Source: Spirogloea muscicola (lineage: Eukaryota; Streptophyta; Zygnematophyceae; Spirogloeales; Spirogloeaceae). Taken from it: a stretch of 23,244 nt of DNA. The notes beneath the pieces were generated by a model. That model saw nothing but the letters and a program-made list of their open reading frames with translations. It did not search any database and had not been told where the DNA came from. Made by a program: the position numbers and the translations under genes. The stretch spans positions 246,120-269,363 of the forward strand of contig WELB01000066.1 of assembly GCA_009602725.1 (NCBI GenBank). Direction: 5' to 3'. Below, piece by piece: positions 9,961 to 20,339 of the stretch (position 1 is the stretch's first letter; each line of letters begins with the position of its first letter).

Positions 9961-10063
9961 ACCGCTGTTCTTATACCACGATACTGAGTTCCCACGTGGA
10001 GCTGCTGATCGGGGGCTCCGAGACGAGGCGCCGCGCCTCCGCCGGCGTCGCCCCCACTGTCGA

Positions 10064-10213
10064 GAACGACGGCCGAGACTGCGGACGCCCCCGCCTGCAG
10101 CTCCCGGCCGTGGCCAGGGCGTCGGCGGCCCCACTGTTGGGAACGACGGCCGAGACGGTGGACGCCGTCTCCGAGACGCCGCCAGCTGCCCGCCCCGCCT
10201 GCAGCTCCCGGCC
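10064..10213. repeat. Tandem duplication upstream of the DOMON/b561 start
   Basis: GAACGACGGCCGAGAC occurs at 10064-10079 and 10141-10156; CCTGCAGCTCCCGGCC occurs at 10094-10109 and 10198-10213. The second copy carries about 27 extra bases between the two blocks. The duplication ends 68 nt before the ATG at 10282, in probable 5' leader or core promoter. A (CCG)n run containing one undetermined base (10260) follows. Confidence 0.75.
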
Positions 10214-10281
10214 ATGGCCAGGCGCCCGCCGCAGCCGCCGCCGCCGCCGCCGCCTCCGCNCCGCCGCGGCGGCAGCCACCA

Positions 10282-13200
10282 ATGCGGCGCCTTCTCATAC
10301 TGGCGGCGGCGCTGCTCGTTGCGGTGCTCCTGCCTTCGCCGACGAGCGCCAACATGCGCCTGGCCTTCCCGCCGGCGCGCGACCTCGGCGACCTGCTGGA
10401 CGCGGCGACGGCGCAGCCGCCATGCGGCGTGGTGCACACCGCGGAGAGCCCGTTGACGGCGCTGGCGGCCGGCACGGCGCTCAACGTGACATGGACCATG
10501 GCTGACGCGCACGCCGGCGGCTTCCGCCTCGAGCTCCTCCGCCCGCTGGCCGCCGTCTCCGGCCATGGCGGCGCCGTCCTGCGGGGCCCCGCCGAGGCTG
10601 TGGTGCTGGAGATCTTGGCGCAGGACGGCGCTGTGTCGTCCATCTATGGCCTCACCGCGCTGACCAAAGCGTCCCAGCAGTCCTGGGGCGCGCTCTCCAA
10701 CCCCACAGCGCAGTGGGCCCTCGTCAGCCTCCCCCCCCGCGACTGCTACGGCTGCACCATCCGCCTCCTCCGACAGGTCGCCTCAGTCAGCCATGCCTCC
10801 TGCTAAATATTAAGTTGATCATGTGATCTGATCTAATCTTGACATAATCTGACGTGATCGTGATCAAGTGCTCTGATGTTAATTGAATCACAGGCAATCC
10901 GGCATCAATACAATATTAAGGCCGGCTCTTTGCACAAGTCATATTTCCGTTCCTTGTGCTTGGCTTGGCAGGCCATTGACATCGGAGGCCCAACGTACAC
11001 ACAGTGGAGCTGCGCCGATGTGAACATCATGACGTCTGGGGTGAACCCATGCCACAATTGCGCGGGCAGTGACGCGCCTTGCGCCCTCTCGGCCATCAGT
11101 GACGAGTGGGAGTGCCAGTGTGCCGCGCAGGTCCGCCTTCGTATTAACTTTGCCTTCTCTCTTTTATGCCTGGACTTGGCAGTGTGCATGCAGAACACAC
11201 GCGCTGCAGTACAAATGCTGATGAAAGCACTCGCAGTTTGCAAGTGAAGCTTCCAGCAAGCGGCACATACTGTGAAAGAGAGGACGAGTGCACATCGGAC
11301 CTGGACTGTGGTCCCCTCTATGGAAAATGCATTGACATCCACTCTACCAACTCACCGTCGAGGTACTTAAACAGCAGCATTGCTCAGAAGCTTTCCTCAA
11401 TGCGTTGTGACTGCACCTTTCGTATGGCCATGAAATTAACTGTGATCAATAACAACATTAGTGTCTTATGGCGAGAAGCTAGGATCCGGCTCGAAGACTT
11501 ACTGGCCAGACTGTACTCTGCAGGCAATGCTTCTGTCAAGCTGGCTGGCACGGTCCTGGGTGTCAACTGGCATCTAACCTCACGCTTGACCAGACAGTTG
11601 ACCTCGCTGCTTGGAGCCACGAGTACGCCTTCAATTACAGTGCTACTAATTACACCATCTTCTGGAACATCATCAATACGCCAATGCGTGGCACTACCAT
11701 TTCAGCAGACAACCGCGAAGTCAGTGTTTGGAGTTCTCATCACGTTGTCATTAATTTGCAACAATTGTTGTGCTCTCGTCATGTCAATCAAGAGCTCTCA
11801 ACCAACCATACCAGTCCTAGCTTCTACTGGAATTGAGGTGCACAAAGGAATTGACATAATAATCTGCTTGGCAGATCGAAGTTGCTATTGCAGCATATAC
11901 AACAAGTTATGTAGCTGTTGGCTGGAGGCCCATTGGCCTGCCTTGGATGAATCTTCCACATACAGATCCAGCTAGTAAGTCATGCACCGAAGCATACGGT
12001 AGGGCTGGCTGACGGGGCATACTTACCCAAACTTCGCTGCGGGAGCTTCCGTAGTGTTTGGAGGCATCAGACAAAGTTCCCCTTCTTGTTTGGTGCTGCA
12101 ATTGGAGCTGCAAATAGATGACCAGACGGGACAGACTCTAACCTTATCTGTTGGCAGGTGCAAAAGCCATGCCCAGTGCAGCACCTAAATCTCCGCCTCT
12201 GCCGACTTTTGACGAGCCTGCTCCAGCACCAACCCCAAGCTTTGGCACCGCACCAGCACCTTCTGCACATCATGATAGTCACAGCAGCCATCGCAAGGTC
12301 AAAATCCTCGAGTCACCACCAATCACCCCAGGGGAGGCCGCATGGTACGGCCAAGCCACCACAGCACCGTCGTCAGCACCCTCTTGCAATCACGTAAAGC
12401 CTATGTGAACACCATCATGACGTTCATTGTCCATCTAATCACGTTACACATACTCAGCTAAATACTCGTTGTTGTGAGGTTGCGCTGGTATCTACAGGAA
12501 CCAGGCATTTGCCACCTGGGAGACACCTGCTTTCTGCCGAAGGACCAGCTGAGGCCCCGAATAGTAAGTCAACGGACCCGCACCGGAAAGCTCCAAGGTC
12601 GAAATCACTAACGACAGTCGGCATGCAGAGCCCTCTACCCTCTCGCCCTTCTCCATCAGCAAGAAAACCCACAGACGCTTCAAGTAGAAGCCACAGGGGA
12701 CAGCCTGGTCGAAGAAAAGCAGCACCTCCCCCACCAGCTTCTGCTCACCCGCCTCCGCCCAACATCGTGGAAAGTCCAAGGCCTCCCAAAGTACATCCAC
12801 TTAAGGCAGCAAGCAAGTCCAAGCAAAAGGGTCAAGAGAGACTTCACTCCTCGCCTCCTCATAAATCTCGACCAGCATCCCTACAAGTGGAGCCGTGGAC
12901 TTATCCAGCAGATGTAAGAGGTCACCCATAGGTAGTCATGTATACGCAACGGTTCAGCTCATCACTTTATCCATTCATCACTTCCTCAGTGGTAGAAGCA
13001 TTCAGCTTGCATGGTATCCGGGTTCGCATGTTCATACCTACTCCAGAAGCAGTACAAGTGCAGAAACTGTGCAGCGACGTCTATGCTTGATGTGTACTAT
13101 ACTGAGTAGAGGATCATGTGGCCACTAAGTGCAGCACAAAGGGGACATGCCTGCCATGTATCTGCAAGACATGACAATCGCATCAGCCAGGGGCAATTAC

Positions 13201-16200
13201 TACCGCATCCAGGTACCTATGCTTATTTCATATCACTATTGCACGGCACAGACTGTGACAAAGCGGCTGCTGCTTGCCTGCTCCACTGCATACCGTCGCA
13301 CATTTGCGAGTGCCACTTCGCTGTGACCCTTTACATGTCGTGCTGAAGTAGGACATTGAGACATTGTATAGATGGATATCCATCTATACAATGCAAGCTT
13401 CTGCGTCTTCCATAGGGTTCATGATTCAGAGATGTGCTTGAGCAAGCAGATACAGATGACATCATATATAAGTACTGAAGATTGCCGGAAAAGGGAGCTC
13501 ATCATCCAGCCTTGTTCCACTGTGTAGGATTCTTGGACAACTGCAAGTCATGCAACCCCTGTACCAGACACTAAGCTTGGAGGGACTAATGACATACTGG
13601 ATGTAATAGGTCATGAAGAGCCAGATGGGATGACTTTTGTCAAGTTCAGGAGACCCTTCATGCCGACAGATACAGGTCTGTAAGTGGCTGTCATAGAACC
13701 TGTTCTCCAAAAGCTGAGGTTTTGCTTGATGCTCTTTAAAAACAAGATAAGAGAAGAGTGCAAGCTACAAAGTCATTACCAACGTATGCAGCCCTCGAGC
13801 TTTCCTCAACCCCACTGCAACACTAGGCTCGTCGTCTGTAAGGTCATTGGGAGGCCAATGTGCATAAGACGCACCATGGAGACTATGTCCTCAACAATGC
13901 CAAGAAGCACGGTTCATGCTTGGTGCTTTGCTGCTTGCACGATGTCCTTCTTGCAGATGTAGACTATCAAATCAAGGATATGGACTTCACTTTGGTGTGG
14001 GCAAGGGGACAAGCTGCAATGTGGATAGTACTGGCCTCGGCAACAACGCCGCAACACAGTACTTGAAGCAGGAAGCAGCAGCATTCTATCGGCCAGATGA
14101 ACTCAAGTACCACGGAAGGGAAAATGCAGGTAGGAGAGATGTACACCAGCCTCATATTTGTGGCAAGAACAATTTGCTGGAAAGTGCCCAGTAAAGTTCC
14201 TGCATCACAGACATGGCAAGGAGATGCTCCACAATACTGTTATGACAGAGCAGTTGGCACAGCAACCTCAAAGAGAATCTGATCAGACTCTGGCATGCAA
14301 CAGTCCTCCACAATATCAGTGACAGAGTGTGCATACTATTTGCTAATGTGGAGTTTGCTAATGTGGCTGGTCAGGAAGCTTCGGAAATGTGAACCTCGTT
14401 CTGGGTGCTTCCACCTTAGATGGAAAAGGCTGTGGTGCTCCAAGTCTACCAGGCTACACATGCTCTTTCACGCCTGCCGGAAGCAAGTCAGTCGATAATA
14501 GTTGCAGAAATCTGGTCAGGCAATATCACTAGCATTGTCAAAGAATTTGTAGCTGGCTATAATTTGTCACAAGCTTTCTTCGAACTTCGTAGACATGAGA
14601 AAGGATCAAAGTGCCTCGACTCTATGCTCCTGCAAAATAAAAATCAACTGGAGGCTGAGGGCAGCCTCTGTCGAATTTTCGCTCCAAGCAAAGACAAAAG
14701 GCTGGGTTGCGCTTGGATTCTCTCCGAATGGCAAGATGGTAGGCAGCGACGCCATTGTCGGGTTTGCTGACAGTCAGAATGTGCTGAAAAAGGACGCCAG
14801 CAGCTCCTTGGGTACTGTCAGCGTGTACAAACTGACTGGGTACACTTTCACACAAGTTGTGGCCCAACCAAATCTGCAAGTGGAGAATGCAAGTGCTGTG
14901 TATGTCAACAAGACAACAATCCTGAGGTAAGCCTTTGGACGTTGTATCAGTTCGGAAGACTCTGCTCTTGCTTCCTAAACATCAATTATCCACCTTAGGA
15001 CCCATTACTGGTCGATTATCTACTTTGTAGCTCGCAGGCTCACCCCCTCAGTGGATGGAGCACTTAACTCGTGTTTTCTCTGCAAAGCTGCCTTTACAAG
15101 ATAGCTGAGTGCTGCAGTCCTGTGGACAATTGGGTATGCTGTAGATTTGCTAGAAATTATACTGGAGGAAATGTGAGTATAAGTGCTGGTGCTGACAAGG
15201 GTGTACATATCATCTGGGCCACGTCCTCAAAGAATTCTAATGTACTCAGCAACCACTACTTGAAAAACAGGTATGTCTGTTCTTGTTACCTTCACTTTGG
15301 GTCTTCTTATAGTCCTTTGACACGTGCACGAGCTGACTAGTGCTGAGTTGCCGCCCAATCAAAGATATATTTATTAAACACTACCATTTTGCTTATGAAC
15401 AGGGGTTCCGTCAGTCTCAGTCTTGCAAGCGGCAGAGGCAAGTCTGCTGGTAATCTGCTCGGCTGGTACCAGCTTCATCTCTGGTTCTTATCTGCGGCAT
15501 TGGCCATCGTGCTTCCGATCTCAGTGATATGTGCCAGGTGCCTTCCCTTCCTTCACCTATGCGTTATAGTCCTGAGGACACAGCTCCAAGTTGCTTTGCC
15601 AGCATAAAGTCTCTACTTCTTGTGCATTGAGCAGAGACCTTGCATAGTGCCTGTATCTCTGAGACGGTGGATTGACACACTTAACAAGTGACGGTCACCT
15701 TTGAGCATTCAATGTCATCCCTGACTTGACACTCGTCTTCAGGCTTGCGACTTTGTGCCCACCGTTGAAGGAGCAGTTCTTCGGCGCCATGCACATATTG
15801 ACTTCGCTGTTGGGGTTGGCCTTGGTGACCATTGGAACTTTGATAGCTTTTACAAAATTCATCAGCAGACCAATGGACGCTTTTACAACACTCCATGGCG
15901 TGTCCAGCTGTGCAGTTCTGGTGCTGCTTCTGTTTGAGGTGCTCACTGGGATCTTCTGCAGACCCCGCATTTCTGACAAAGGTGGCAATCTCTGTGGGTA
16001 CTCACACAAGTTTGCCGGCATTGCCATTATCATCACAGCAGCAGCTTCGTCATTCCTGGGTTTCCAGAAATACTCGCACCTGACCGGCGCCTGGGTCATG
16101 GTAAAGAGACATGCCCATTTTGCAACTGTTTATGTCTCTATTGCACCGATGCATCGCGTCAGCTTATCCATGGCAGATACTTCGCCACATCCTTTTCAAA

Positions 16201-17005
16201 CTCTGCTGATTGACTGACATAATCACGATCTTGACACATACTGGCAGCTATTTGTGATCATCTACGGAGCTTGTGTGGTGTTCTTCTTGTTCCTCTACTT
16301 GCTCCTCCAATGTGCCGTTCCTTACGACGCTAAGACGCGGCTGGTTGCTAAGGACTATGATATTGTCCAAGCCTCAAAGAGAAAGGCCCTCGCGGGCAGA
16401 GGCTGGCCTCCGCCAAATGTCGTCTGGCCTCCAACTCCACCCAAAGATAATGTGCAAGACAGCCCAGACTCAGGTGATTTGCAGCCCTGCTACGTGCTTG
16501 TAATTTCTTTTGTCGCTGACTAGCTGCACTGCTTGTTGACTTACTCGCAATCTTTTCTTTTGAAACAGGAACTTTGGCAAGGCCATTAATACCAGCCACG
16601 GCTGTCGTTAGCAGCAACTTGCACGAACAGTCCCCATGCCACGATACAGTTCTACCTCCGCCCAGCGCGCAGCCAGACGCAGACGCCCAAGTTGTCTCCA
16701 CAAGGGTGCGTAATGGTCTCTATAGGGCTACGACTGCGGCTGAGGAGAGCCCGTGGGACTCGATGCAGGAGGTCCAATCCTTCGAGCTGCCACGCCCACC
16801 AATGCCGTCACACAGCGATGTTGGCAATGCAGCTGCTGGCAGGCAGCATTTGGTCCTACTATCGCCGCGCCTGAAGAGCAGGCCACCAGTTCTCAGCGAG
16901 ATCACTCAGGACGCTGAGGTAATCGAGCCGCCAGCAATAGCTAGGCGTCATCTTGTTCAGCCTCTCAAGAAGGGTGGCAGATTTGGACCATACTGCGTAG
17001 TATAG
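10282..17005 (+). CDS. Signal peptide - EGF-like - two DOMON domains - cytochrome b561 transmembrane redox protein
   Basis: Likely a membrane electron carrier: b561 cores move electrons across a membrane, and DOMON domains bind haem or sugars outside (family knowledge). Exons read: 10282-10776, 10972-11130, 11250-11362, 11524-11719, 11875-11974, 12158-12393, 12498-12563, about 12704-12913, 13135-13212, 13528-13675, 13957-14027, 14072-14129, 14375-14486, about 14600-14926, 15145-15270, 15403-15537, 15743-16100, 16248-16473, 16569-17005; total about 1216 residues in one frame. Seen in order: signal peptide (MRRLLILAAALLVAVLLPSP); a Cys-rich region with an EGF-like end (CFCQAGWHGPGC); DOMON1 (IEVAIAAYTTSYVAVGWRP to LGGTNDILDVIGHEEPDG, DFTLVWARGQ, KYHGRENAGSFGNV), interrupted by a Pro/Ser/Lys-rich insert; DOMON2 (AKTKGWVALGFSPNGKMVGS, GVHIIWATS); b561 helices with one His each (QLHLWFL, AMHILTS, TLHGVSS, YSHKFAG), then a further helix and a Pro-rich tail. 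Borders around 12394-12704, 14028-14072 and 14487-14600 are uncertain. No disabling stop was needed. Confidence 0.88.
13362..13393. repeat. Perfect 32-bp palindrome with no spacer, in an intron
   Basis: The left half CATTGTATAGATGGAT is followed directly by its exact reverse complement, centred between 13377 and 13378. It lies in the intron 13213-13527 of the DOMON/b561 gene. It could extrude a cruciform in DNA or a hairpin in pre-mRNA. Perfect spacerless inverted repeats tend to be lost quickly, so this one is either young or maintained. Confidence 0.95.
14339..14366. repeat. 13-bp direct repeat next to a splice acceptor
   Basis: TTTGCTAATGTGG occurs at 14339-14351 and 14354-14366, just before the acceptor TCAG at 14371-14374. 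CTAAT resembles a branch-point sequence (CTRAY), so the duplication may supply two candidate branch points. That role is inference. Confidence 0.6.
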
Positions 17006-17464
17006 CTCGGCTTGAGCAATGACGTGGTGCTCAGTTTACTTAGGTACAATATCTCGGCAGTTATCGTGATCTTGGCACCAAATATGCACCCTGCTTCAAA
17101 CAGGCGCTAAGCTTGGAAGCGGGCCCGTGTCTGGTACCCCAATTGTGAGCTTCGAGCGTCTTCTCAAGGGGGCAGCCGAAGTCCCCTCTCTACTGCTCAA
17201 GCTCCTTTCTCTCGGTGCAGTGCTGTTATAGAGCACAAGAGATGCTGTATATTGAAGTTGCACCGTAAGTAGATTGTGCAAGATGCAGAATTGGCCGCTG
17301 AGAGCGACTTGCTGCAAATCAAGATTTACGTTCACCTCGTCTATGTGTGCCAGAACGGCCCTGAATCAGTACGTGCCTTCAATCCTCTTCACATCATGCA
17401 TATACAACCCCATAAAAGTATACTTGCAGATGCACAATGCACTTGACGGTGGTCAGGCAGAAGC
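17006..17464. other. 3' flank of DOMON/b561 gene; no gene seen
   Basis: A+T-richer sequence follows the TAG at 17003-17005. No frame shows a family motif or splice-joined continuation, and no obvious canonical AATAAA lies close to the stop. It probably holds the 3' untranslated region and intergenic DNA. Confidence 0.4.
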
Positions 17465-17644
17465 ATGACGTGTGGTCTGTCCTCGTTACGCTGCTGCTGC
17501 ATCAAGAAGGCGATGCTGATCCCTATTGGACTTGCTTGCACTTCTGTGGCCGCTGAGCACGAGTCGGAACCCGCAGCTGAGGTTGACAAAACACAAACTC
17601 CAAAGTCGAACATGGGTGTCATGCAATCCTTTCTATACAGCTAA
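17465..17644 (+). CDS. Possible small ORF, 59 residues, Cys-rich hydrophobic start
   Basis: The frame from ATG 17465 to TAA 17644 starts MTCGLSSLRCCCIKKAMLIP, continues with a short hydrophobic stretch (IGLACTSVAA) and ends with an acidic-to-polar tail (EHESEPAAEVDKTQTPKSN). Its composition turns GC-richer than its surroundings. The start could act as a membrane anchor or be acylated, but no homologue is recognised and no splice partners are evident. It may be chance, or part of the 3' untranslated region of the gene before it. Confidence 0.15.
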   Translation: MTCGLSSLRCCCIKKAMLIPIGLACTSVAAEHESEPAAEVDKTQTPKSNMGVMQSFLYS

Positions 17645-17746
17645 TGTCAGCTAATGACTGGCAATCCTGGCGGATAGGTCCCAATAATCGTGTAGGTTTC
17701 AGCAATTGTGTGGCACAATCTTCACACGCCAGGCTGCTAGTTTCGC

Positions 17747-18621
17747 TTAGCCGGTCGTGGCTGCAGGGGTTGTCTGCTCTGCGTCCCGTCTGCGCCCATC
17801 AGTTGCATCGTTGTCGAGTTTGTCGGGGATGCCGACTCCCCCATCACCGAAGGTATCATCCAACTCCCTCGCCAGTAACATGGCTGGATCTGCAACAGGG
17901 GAAAATGTGTCAAGCTGAGCCAACAACAGATTGATGACAAAGTACATCAGTTGGAAGTTCACACCTCAATCATACGTTTCGTTCAACCCCACTTTTTCTT
18001 CTAAGACATGCGTGATCCTGCTGCGGATTAGGCTATGCATAAAAGGTGTGCCACATTGCAACACGGCTAGTGAGCATCTTGTTTTCAATTAAGGATGTCC
18101 TCGTGTTTATTCCAGCGGGAAAGCATCAGGTGCATCCTATCAGCAGTCGTTGTAATAGTAAGTTAGCACCTCGTCCTTGTCAATGGTTACAGCAGGCCCA
18201 AGGCTTAGGGCTGAACTCGCAAGCATCGGCATGCACTCTCGTGCTGAGCATTGGCTGAGCTCGACATGCTAGATCGGCCAGAATGCTGAAAGACCTGACG
18301 GTGATGAGTATTGCTAGCAGCTTGATGCCTGTTGCCGAGGCCTGACATAAAGACGCAAGCACCAGTGGAGTGCACATGGGCAAGCACTGTGCTTTCCAAG
18401 AAACGTTCTTCTAGCTGCGACAGCCTGTCGACAATGGTGCTTTGAGGCCTTGTTTGTTGGTCACTGTGTCAAGGTGCCAGGATATGAAGCTCACCGAATC
18501 GGCTGCTCTTGGCGGCGAGGTTCCAGTAAAGCAGCCCTGCCACTACAAGTGCCGCAGCGGACGCGAGGCTCTGCTTGATGCGCGTCCGCCCCGCCGCGCT
18601 CAGGCTGCTCCAGCTTTCCAT
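17747..18621 (-). CDS. Two-exon gene for an 89-residue single-pass membrane protein
   Basis: On the minus strand exon 1 is 18621-18495 and exon 2 is 17889-17747. The intron has donor GTGAGC and acceptor CCCCTGTTGCAG behind a T/C-rich tract, and both sides agree in phase 1. Exon 1 starts MESWSSLSAAGRTRIKQS, followed by one predicted membrane helix (LASAAALVVAGLLYWNLAA) and KSSRF. Exon 2 gives an acidic, Gly/Asp-rich soluble tail (DPAMLLARELDDTFGDGG) and ends AATTG then TAA. An in-frame TAG lies upstream of the ATG, supporting this start. No family is recognised. It is divergent (head to head) with the gene at 20340, whose helix end and phase-1 intron sit at a nearly matching place. Splice signals and phase agreement support reality; function is unknown. 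Confidence 0.6.
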
Positions 18622-18899
18622 GTGAGCAGGCAGCTGGATGGCCGGCTAGTTACGTGCACGGGGCGTAAAGGAGCAAAGCCTGCAACTGTCCATACGGCTG
18701 CTAGAGGTGCAAACTGTGCCAGAGACACGTGTCTGACCGTGGTGCGGCAATAGAAACTAATAAAGCCTTAATTAAAGCATGATCGTCAAATGGAAAATAC
18801 TCACTGACTAAATGGAAAGACAGCAAGCGTAGGGCTCAGCATTCAGGGACAGTGCAGCGCAGCTAGTTGCTCCCAGCCCATGTGCTGACATATGTGTTT

Positions 18900-19060
18900 G
18901 CAGAAGACGTGCTGCCCTTTTCGGGAGGCTGTGCTTGTAAGTAGCCAATCCGGAGAGAACATATTGCAGAGACTACTGTAAGTAGAGAAGGCGCGCACTG
19001 TGCATGAAATAAGAGGGTGGCCAATTTAAACTGATACGCTGTTCAGGCAGTACACTGTAA
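18900..19060 (-). mobile_element. Diverged LTR-like remnant related to the gypsy element
   Basis: Three blocks match the probable 3' LTR in the same order and orientation: GAGAAGGCGC (6024 and 18985), GGCCAAT (6049 and 19019) and CTGTTCAGGCA (6069 and 19039). The last two are exactly 20 bases apart in both places. Similarity outside the blocks is patchy. No coding remnant lies nearby, so this looks like an old solo LTR or fragment. Its limits are not resolved. Confidence 0.45.
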
Positions 19061-19189
19061 AGCGGTCTTCAAAGTAGGCGGTGGCTATGATGGTCACCTC
19101 AGACGAGAGGACTGATGAGTCTCGAGACTCGAGAGCTCCTACCTGGGATGCAATGCTGACATTGGCAGATTTTGGACAATACCAGGTGG

Positions 19190-20230
19190 GCGGGTGGAAG
19201 GCCCTCCATGTCCCGCGTTGAAGGCCGCCGGATCAACGGATCGTGCGGCGGCCGCGCAGCGGGGCGCCCCGGGCATGCATGCATGGCTGCGAGCTGCACG
19301 GCCGATCGGCCGCTACCCGATCGGCGCTCGCCCGCCGGGGTTGCTCTTCCTCACCTCAGCTCATCTGACTTCCTATCTGCGGCCACGGGTGTACTAAGAA
19401 CGCCCTGTCTGCCTAGCCTGTGGCTTCGCTAATATGCTTCTGAACACCTTCTGTATGCACCTGGCTGGCTTTTACAGCCGCTCTATGTATGTCAGCAGCC
19501 GCATTCTTCCTTGGGGCCTTGGGATTCTGATTTCAGCTTTGAGGGCAAGCCTGTACTTTAAGGAGCATGTTCAAGAAGGGGACCCATGTAAGCGGGGACA
19601 GAGAGACTCGTACCATCTTTGAGTTGCCCAGAATATTGTCTGCGCCTCTGGCCTAGCCTTCAGACTCTCAGCCACGAGACGAGCATCTCATGCTGTTCCT
19701 CCTGAAAGCGTGCTATGAAGACAAGTTTCTCTGGAAACAGACGGCGGCTAAGAACAGCCAGCCCTGTTCAAGGAGCGCACAGAGTTGGGAGGGCAGCACC
19801 CGTAGACGGATTTGATGAGAGCGAGAGCGTCAAGCTGACCCAAGACCTTGCAGAAAGGTTGAAAGAAAGTGGCAGCAGGCGTAACGTCGGCTCTGTGATA
19901 AAAGGTAGCCTAAGAATGGCTGAGGGGGGAGAGAGCAAAAGAGCGAGCAAAGACGAGAGAAGGGGGGGAGNGAGAGAGAGAGAGGGAGGGAGGGAGGGAG
20001 GGAGGGAGGGAGAGAGAGAGAAGAGAGAGAGGGGGGGGGAGGGGGGTGGGAGTTTGTAAGAGTTGGGAATTTTACAACAGGGAAAAGAGCGGGGGCTTCA
20101 CCCAACTCGCTCCGCCTTGCTAGCCCGTGCTTCGAGTGCGGACTAGCTGCGTGCAGCCCTGGAGGTTGCGGCCTAGTCGAGCTTGGGCGAAGACGTCCTT
20201 TACTGAGTGCCGCTCTAAGCGCCTCTTACC
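19190..20230. other. GC-rich palindrome cluster and spacer without a supported gene
   Basis: Around 19250-19311 the DNA is strongly GC-rich and holds several perfect palindromes: GCGGCCGC, GGGGCGCCCC (19261-19270), GCATGCATGC (19273-19282) and GGCCGATCGGCC (19300-19311). The rest has short frames without motifs. A frame from 19715 runs into the purine repeat at 19925 and looks like chance. I see no RNA gene. Confidence 0.45.
19925..20055 (+). repeat. Purine-only simple repeat (GA)n, (GGGA)n and G runs
   Basis: A nearly uninterrupted purine tract contains GA dinucleotide repeats, six consecutive GGGA-type units near 19985-20010, and runs of eight to nine G. One undetermined base (19972) lies inside, a sign of assembly difficulty. 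The plus strand could form a G-quadruplex, and the tract a triplex. Confidence 0.85.
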
Positions 20231-20278
20231 AGCCACCTACGGCAGCGCCAGTCGAGCCAGCTACGGTGGCGCTGGTCC
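20231..20278. repeat. Two 24-bp tandem units just upstream of a gene start
   Basis: Unit 1 (20231-20254) starts AGCCACCTACGGCAGCGCCA and unit 2 (20255-20278) starts AGCCAGCTACGGTGGCGCTG. The units also contain CAGCGCCA and its complement TGGCGCTG, 16 bases apart, so they could form a hairpin. They end 61 nt before the ATG at 20340. Confidence 0.7.
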
Positions 20279-20339
20279 TTGACTCGGCAGAAGGCAAGGA
20301 GCTGCTTGCATCGCAGCGGGCTTACCATAGGGCTTCTGC

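Noticed and set aside
9835-10643. Long minus-strand frames upstream of and across exon 1 of the DOMON/b561 gene
   Set aside because: They are low-complexity Arg/Gly/Ala products of a duplicated GC-rich leader and cross the undetermined base. No homology motif is visible.
13020-13045. GGGTTCGCATGTTC, resembling the T-arm of a tRNA
   Set aside because: No matching D-arm, anticodon arm or acceptor stem could be found around it.
17644-17934. 96-codon plus-strand frame with several Cys and His
   Set aside because: It overlaps the second exon of the minus-strand membrane-protein gene, which has a clean acceptor and phase agreement. The Cys/His spacing fits no zinc finger I know.
18442-18753. 103-codon plus-strand frame, basic
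   Set aside because: It lies opposite exon 1 of the minus-strand gene, where the helix and donor make better sense.
19715-20059. 114-codon plus-strand frame, Arg/Ser/Glu-rich
   Set aside because: It has an ATG but runs into the purine simple repeat, which would give a meaningless Arg/Glu/Gly tail, and shows no motif or splice partner.
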